Origin: Staphylococcus hyicus
GTDB taxonomy: Bacteria; Bacillota; Bacilli; Staphylococcales; Staphylococcaceae
NCBI RefSeq assembly: GCF_000816085.1
Contig: NZ_CP008747.1
Location: 1,736,001 to 1,800,000, forward strand
Direction: 5' to 3'
Length of the DNA stretch: 64,000 bases
How positions within the stretch are numbered: the stretch's first letter is position 1; each line of letters opens with the position of its first letter. Both the position numbers and the translations under genes were made by a program. Shown here piece after piece: positions 59,398-64,000 of the stretch. The notes below the pieces were generated by a model. It was not told the origin of the DNA and did no database searches. It saw only the letters and a list, made by a program, of their open reading frames with translations.

Positions 59398-59859
59398 TTA
59401 TAATCCAAATGTCGCTTTAATCAATGACGTCGTTTCTCCACCTGGATATAAAACATATAGTAAAACATACACTGCCACACCTGTAATTGCCGTAAAGAAC
59501 CACACTAAAGATGCAGATGGTCCAATTTTACGATGCACATGATATTTATCTTTCAAGCCAGTAATAATTTGAATCAGTCCTAATACTGCCCCAACTGTCG
59601 CTAAAGTAATGTGACAGAATAAAAATATCGTATAGTACACTTTAATTGAATCAGGTCCACCAAATGCTGTATTACCAATAAACACTGTGCGACTTGCATA
59701 AATAGTAAAGAATACAACAGCGAAAATTGCTGCAAATAACATCGCTTTTTTATGCTTTTCAATTTCTTTTTTCCAAATCAATCTCCAACCAATCGCAACA
59801 AAAATTGCGCTAATGACAATACACATCGTACTAATAGTAGGTAAAATTGGTAAGCTCAT
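59398..59859 (-). CDS. ctaM: CtaM-like DUF420 membrane protein
   Basis: In S. aureus CtaM is needed for heme A-dependent terminal oxidase activity. This 153-residue membrane protein has four hydrophobic segments and histidines in LFCHITLATVGAVLGLIQI and KYHVHRKIGPSASLVWFFTAITGVAVYVLLY, as in DUF420. It follows ctaB by 24 bp and is probably co-transcribed with it. Naming rests on the family pattern and position; I could not align it formally. Confidence 0.88.
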   Translation of the reverse strand: MSLPILPTISTMCIVISAIFVAIGWRLIWKKEIEKHKKAMLFAAIFAVVFFTIYASRTVFIGNTAFGGPDSIKVYYTIFLFCHITLATVGAVLGLIQIITGLKDKYHVHRKIGPSASLVWFFTAITGVAVYVLLYVLYPGGETTSLIKATFGL

Positions 59860-59883
59860 TGTTAACCCTCACTCATTTTTCGT

Positions 59884-60798
59884 TTAAATCATATTTATTA
59901 AAGTCATTACAACGACTAACGCGAAAAATACAACTAAATAGTTCAATGAATAAATAAACATTTTAGTTGCCCATTTTGTTTCAACTGTAGTCGTTTTAAA
60001 ACTTGTCAATCCTAAATAAATCCATCCTACATTTAAAAGCGTTGCAAGAATAACGAAAACGACACCTAATTGCAACATTAAAAAAGGAATTGGTAGTAAT
60101 CCAAAGAGCCATAGAAACATTCCTAATCGTGTACGTTGGAATCCTCTTACCGAAGGCAGCATTGGAATATTCGCCATCGCATATTCATCTTTTCTTTTAA
60201 TTGCTAAAGCATAAAAATGGATAGGTTGCCAACAAAAAACAACTAAGAACAAGGCCCAAGCTAACATAGAAAGTTGTCCTTCAATTGCTGCCCAACCTAT
60301 TAAAGGTGGCACGGCCCCCGGAAAACTTCCGATAACTGTGTTCCATGTAGTATGACGTTTTGACCAAATTGAATAAAATGATACATATCCAATGACACCG
60401 GCCAGTCCAATAACACCTGTTGGTATGTTAAGCATGAATAACAGGATTTCTCCTACAATTATCATACCTAAACTTAAAAACAAAAGATGATGATTAGAAA
60501 TCCGATCGTTGACGGTAGGACGATTTTGTTTACTAGGCATAATGCTGTCAATATCTTGATCATAGTAATTATTAAGTGCACATGATCCCCCCATGACTAG
60601 CGTTGACCCAAGCATCATTGTAACAATTTGTGGGATTGAACCTAAAAACGCGTGATGTGAAAAAATGATAGCGAGCCAAGCCCCAGTAAATGCAGGTATC
60701 AGGTTACCTTGAACAAGGCCTAACTTGATAATCTGCTTTAATTCTTGTAACGTAACACGTCCTTTCGATTGAACGGTTAACTCGGATTTAGACATCAC
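59884..60798 (-). CDS. ctaB: Protoheme IX farnesyltransferase (heme O synthase)
   Basis: Membrane prenyltransferase that adds farnesyl to heme B, making heme O for the aa3-type oxidase. The UbiA-type aspartate motif [12 protein letters not shown] (about residues 76-87) and [24 protein letters not shown] are diagnostic. The second polar block [17 protein letters not shown] follows. Hydrophobic segments cover nearly the whole 304 residues. Divergent from ctaA across a 208-bp regulatory region. Confidence 0.97.
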   Translation of the reverse strand: MMSKSELTVQSKGRVTLQELKQIIKLGLVQGNLIPAFTGAWLAIIFSHHAFLGSIPQIVTMMLGSTLVMGGSCALNNYYDQDIDSIMPSKQNRPTVNDRISNHHLLFLSLGMIIVGEILLFMLNIPTGVIGLAGVIGYVSFYSIWSKRHTTWNTVIGSFPGAVPPLIGWAAIEGQLSMLAWALFLVVFCWQPIHFYALAIKRKDEYAMANIPMLPSVRGFQRTRLGMFLWLFGLLPIPFLMLQLGVVFVILATLLNVGWIYLGLTSFKTTTVETKWATKMFIYSLNYLVVFFALVVVMTLINMI

Positions 60799-60819
60799 TT
60801 ACCCCCCTTAAAAATTTCA

Positions 60820-61006
60820 TATAATACAATGATATATTAAAGTGAAATACTTTACTAGGTAAATCGCAAAAAAAATGTGACACTTTATCGACATTCTATG
60901 AAAGTCATGATTAAGTCACACTTAATAGTTCGTTTTTTGATATAATATACCTAAATGTAAAATTTACGTCATTTTTACAACTTTATTAATAACGGGGTGT
61001 TGAGCA
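60820..61006. promoter_or_regulatory. Divergent ctaB / ctaA promoter region
   Basis: TGATATAAT (60938-60946) is a perfect extended -10 for ctaA, 60 nt before its start; the -35 is poor, which suggests activation. TGTGAC (about 60875) and GTCACA (about 60915-60920) form a widely spaced inverted pair that could bind a redox regulator, but no specific consensus is met. Confidence 0.5.
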
Positions 61007-61915
61007 GTGTTTAGAAAGCGAAACCTAAAGTGGCTTTCTGTATTAGCTACTTTAATGATGGTATGGGTTCAGCTTGGTGGTGCACTAGTTACAAAAACCG
61101 GTTCTGCTGATGGTTGTGGTTCAGACTGGCCACTTTGTCACGGTGCTTTTTTACCTGAAAACCTCCCGATAGAAACGATTATTGAGCTGAGTCATCGTGC
61201 TGTTTCAGGGCTCTCATTACTCGTTGTTCTTTGGCTTGTCATTACATCTTGGAAGCATATCGGGCATATAAAAGAAGTAAAACCATTATGTAAAATTAGC
61301 GTTGGTTTCTTGTTAATTCAAGCATTAATCGGGGCTGCCGCAGTCATGTGGCAACAAAATGATTATATATTAGCACTTCATTTTGGAATATCTTTGATTA
61401 GTTTTTCATCAGTCTTTGTGTTAACGTTAATCATTTTTAATTTGGATCAAAAATATGAGGCGAATATTGTACATATCCGCAAACCACTTCAACGTTTAAC
61501 GTGGTTAATGGCTGGAGTAATATATGTAGCCATATACACAGGTGCACTTGTACGTCACACAGACTCAAGTTTAGCCTATGGCGCTTGGCCGTTGCCGTTC
61601 AACGACTTAATCCCACATGATGTCCATGATTGGGTCCAATTATCACACCGTCTCTTAGCATTTTTAGCATTTATGACAGTGATGATTGTTTACATCCATG
61701 CAGTGAAGAATTACCCTAATATTCGTACAATTACGTACGGCTATACTGCAAGTTTTATTTTTATTATTCTACAAGTTGTTACAGGTGCTTTATCAGTTAT
61801 CACAAATGTCAACTTAATTATCGCGTTATTCCATGCCCTATTTATCACACTCCTTTTTGGAATGATTAGTTATTTCTTACTACTCATTTTAAGATCTAAC
61901 CGTGGTGACCAATAA
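61007..61915 (+). CDS. ctaA: Heme A synthase
   Basis: Eight-span membrane protein that oxidises heme O to heme A for cytochrome aa3 oxidase. The heme-ligand histidines lie in ELSHRAVSG (near residue 62), [16 protein letters not shown] and LFHALF. The conserved cysteine pair is in [12 protein letters not shown] near residues 35-46, as in the Bacillus protein. The start codon is GTG at 61007, with AACGGGGTG upstream. The length of 302 residues is standard; it is divergent from ctaB. Confidence 0.95.
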   Translation: MFRKRNLKWLSVLATLMMVWVQLGGALVTKTGSADGCGSDWPLCHGAFLPENLPIETIIELSHRAVSGLSLLVVLWLVITSWKHIGHIKEVKPLCKISVGFLLIQALIGAAAVMWQQNDYILALHFGISLISFSSVFVLTLIIFNLDQKYEANIVHIRKPLQRLTWLMAGVIYVAIYTGALVRHTDSSLAYGAWPLPFNDLIPHDVHDWVQLSHRLLAFLAFMTVMIVYIHAVKNYPNIRTITYGYTASFIFIILQVVTGALSVITNVNLIIALFHALFITLLFGMISYFLLLILRSNRGDQ

Positions 61916-62112
61916 GATAAATTAACGTTTGAATCATCACATAGGAATTGGAAATCAAATCATCTTATTTTAATTTAATGCCTTATCCATACATTTCATT
62001 ACATCTCACCTAAGGCATCAATGACATCAATGAAATGTATATTCTCAGATTTTATCACTAAAATTATTTAAAAGGTTTCAATCAAATAGCTAATAAATTT
62101 ATATATAATATG

Positions 62113-62162
62113 CGCTCTATAAAGTAAACACTTGAAAAGTGAAAACTTTATAGGGCTTTTTT
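62113..62162 (+). terminator. Terminator after ctaA
   Basis: GCTCTATAAAGT pairs with ACTTTATAGGGC and is followed by TTTTTTG. It lies about 200 nt after the ctaA stop; the 61916-62112 stretch holds nothing else I can identify. Confidence 0.82.
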
Positions 62163-62171
62163 GTATAACGA

Positions 62172-62210
62172 AACGGCATTAAAACTTCCATAGAAAGCTT
62201 TAATGCCGTT
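62172..62210 (-). terminator. Terminator after pyc
   Basis: AACGGCATTAAA and TTTAATGCCGTT form a perfect stem between the pyc stop and the ctaA terminator. Confidence 0.75.
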
Positions 62211-62246
62211 GTACACTACTTATTTCAATATAAAATCCGTTTTAAA

Positions 62247-64000
62247 TTACTTGTTTGCTTGTTCTACTTCTATTAAAAGATCACCAGTTTCAATGCCATC
62301 ATTAGGTTCGACGTGAATTTTTTTCACAGTCCCTTTAAATGGTGCTTGAACTGTTGTTTCCATTTTCATTGCTTCTGTAATGATGAGCGACTGATTGGCT
62401 TCAACCTCATCCCCTTCTTTTACATCCACTTGTAATACCGTTCCTGGCATCTGCGCTCCAATGTGTGAAGGGTTTGTTTTGTCAGCTTTTGGTTTTGCAC
62501 GCTTAGATGATTGAACATTTTCATCTTTAATCCGCACGCGACGCGCTTGCCCATTCATATCAAAGAATACAGTACACATTCCATTTTCATCCGGTTGTGT
62601 AATCGTCTTCAGTGTAATGATTAAAATTTTACCTTTATCGATTTCTATTTCCACTGTTTCATTGTCGCGCATACCAAAGAAGAATGTTGGCGTATCTAGA
62701 ATAGATACATCCCCGAATTTCTCATATGTTTGAATATATTGCTCGTAAACTTTAGGGTATAACGCATAACTAATCACGTCTTCATCAGTCACTTTATGCT
62801 GTTGTTTTTGTTGTAATTCTTCCTTTAGCGCATCAAAATCAACAGGTTTTAAGTACTCACCTGGTCGTTTAGTGAGTGGTTTCTGACCTTTTAATACTGC
62901 TTGTTGCAATTCCTTATTAAACCCATTAACAGGCTGTCCAATTTCACCTTTAAAGAACGATACTACAGATTCTGGAAAATCTAATTTATGTCCATCTCGA
63001 ATAACCGTTTCTTCATCTAAATCATTTTGGACCATGTATAACGCCATGTCACCTACCACTTTAGAAGAAGGTGTCACTTTAACGATATCACCAAACAAGA
63101 AATTCACACGGCGGTACATTTTCTTTACTTCTCCGAATCGTTCACCTAAACCTAAACTTTTCGCTTGCTGACGCAAATTAGAATATTGTCCGCCTGGCAT
63201 TTCATGTTGATAAATTTCAGTATGTGGTGATTTCATATCGCTTTCAAAATCACTATAGTATGCACGTGCTGCATCCCAATAATGAGACAATGCTTCGTGA
63301 CCGTCAATATCCATACGTAAATCTCTTTCGAACCCATCTAATGTGTAATACAATGAGTTACTACTTGGTTGACTTGTTAGTCCTGACATGGCAGCAACAG
63401 CCGTATCAACAATATCTACACCCGCATCAATCGCTTGTTTATATATGATAATACCATTACCACTTGTATCATGCGTATGTAAGTGAATTGGTAAGTCTAC
63501 TGCTGCTTTGAGCTCTCCAATCAGTTCATAAGCTGCACGTGGTTTTAATAAACCAGCCATATCTTTGATTGCTAACATATGGAACCCTTCACGTTCTAAG
63601 GTTTTAGCAAGTTTGACATAATAATCAAGAGTATAAATATTAGAACGTTCAGGATTTAAAATATCACCAGTATAACAGATGGTACCTTCTGAAATCTTAC
63701 CCGCTTTTTGAACCGCTTCGTTCGCAACTTTCATTTGTTCAACCCAGTTTAATGAATCAAAAATTCGGAAAACATCAATCCCTGCTTCAGCACTGTGCTT
63801 CACAAATTTTTGAATGACATTATCAGGATAGTTTTTATAGCCCACTGCATTTGATGCACGAAGTAACATTTGGAATAGAACATTCGGAATTGCTTTTCTT
63901 AAATCATGGAGACGTTGCCATGGATTTTCTTTTAAGAAATTAAATGCAACGTCAAATGTGGCACCGCCCCACAGCTCTAATGAAAAGTTGTTTTGCATCA
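62247..64000 (-). CDS. pyc: Pyruvate carboxylase, C-terminal half (5' end outside window)
   Basis: Biotin enzyme that carboxylates pyruvate to oxaloacetate, replenishing the TCA cycle. The visible 584 residues start inside the carboxyltransferase domain at QNNFSLELWGGATFDVA. They include YTGDILNP, LAIKDMAGLLKPRAA and HLHTHDTSGNG, then the allosteric/tetramer region. The C-terminal biotin carrier domain has ITEAMKMETTV, whose biotinylated Lys lies 38 residues before the end. The biotin carboxylase half and start codon lie to the right of 64000; the first Met of the visible frame is internal. Full family length is about 1150 residues. Confidence 0.97.
   Translation of the reverse strand, partial: MQNNFSLELWGGATFDVAFNFLKENPWQRLHDLRKAIPNVLFQMLLRASNAVGYKNYPDNVIQKFVKHSAEAGIDVFRIFDSLNWVEQMKVANEAVQKAGKISEGTICYTGDILNPERSNIYTLDYYVKLAKTLEREGFHMLAIKDMAGLLKPRAAYELIGELKAAVDLPIHLHTHDTSGNGIIIYKQAIDAGVDIVDTAVAAMSGLTSQPSSNSLYYTLDGFERDLRMDIDGHEALSHYWDAARAYYSDFESDMKSPHTEIYQHEMPGGQYSNLRQQAKSLGLGERFGEVKKMYRRVNFLFGDIVKVTPSSKVVGDMALYMVQNDLDEETVIRDGHKLDFPESVVSFFKGEIGQPVNGFNKELQQAVLKGQKPLTKRPGEYLKPVDFDALKEELQQKQQHKVTDEDVISYALYPKVYEQYIQTYEKFGDVSILDTPTFFFGMRDNETVEIEIDKGKILIITLKTITQPDENGMCTVFFDMNGQARRVRIKDENVQSSKRAKPKADKTNPSHIGAQMPGTVLQVDVKEGDEVEANQSLIITEAMKMETTVQAPFKGTVKKIHVEPNDGIETGDLLIEVEQANK

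Overview
The window is a stretch of Staphylococcus chromosome, but not S. aureus itself. The core proteins (PyrR, LspA, IleS, SepF, FtsZ, Pbp1, MraZ, MurI, UvrC, MutS2, PheS) are close to what I remember of their S. aureus counterparts. The gene order is the familiar staphylococcal one, read here in reverse. The divergence of the accessory proteins suggests another species; the hyicus/intermedius/schleiferi side of the genus is only a guess.

Left part (1-24.2 kb), nearly all on the minus strand. It holds pyrimidine genes under PyrR attenuation (pyrR, pyrP, pyrB), an RluD-type pseudouridine synthase, lspA, and ileS behind a T-box. The division and cell-wall cluster follows, listed from its promoter end: mraZ-rsmH-ftsL-pbp1-mraY-murD-divIB-ftsA-ftsZ, then pgeF-ylmE-sepF-yggT-ylmH-divIVA. 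bshC (bacillithiol synthesis) lies just before mraZ.

Middle part (24.2-33.8 kb) is the accessory interval. It contains two short alpha-type-like phenol-soluble modulin (PSM) peptides and one beta-type PSM, all too short for routine ORF calling, each with an AgrA-type half-site upstream. It also has a GNAT enzyme, a KtrB/TrkH potassium channel subunit, tRNA-Arg(TCT), and a long gene-poor stretch with hairpins that look like small-RNA terminators. Next come a secreted SCIN-like complement inhibitor preceded by a SaeR-type direct repeat, a FemABX-family transferase, an unusual M23-like protein and a small PH-like protein. In S. aureus, as I remember it, the same interval (between the murI/rdgB/yfcE genes and bshC) carries ecb/efb/scb/hla and the beta-PSM genes. 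This therefore looks like an equivalent virulence locus.

Right part (33.8-64 kb) returns to core genes: yfcE-rdgB-murI, sdhCAB with a Fur-like palindrome upstream, uvrC, trxA, mutS2, polX, cvpA, zapA, rnhC, pheST behind a T-box, an rRNA methyltransferase gene, yceD-rpmF, tmcAL, coaD-rsmD, ylbG, a GDPD gene, ylbF, a CAP-domain gene, ctaM, ctaB, divergent ctaA, and the 3' half of pyc running off the window. pyrB is likewise cut at the left edge.

Two copies of a 37-nt intergenic element (about 27.6 and 54.8 kb) share a hairpin with a compensatory base change, which suggests a structured RNA element. Operators, AgrA/SaeR/Fur/MraZ sites and small RNAs were found by eye and are predictions. Names resting on comparison with S. 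aureus come from memory, not from a search.
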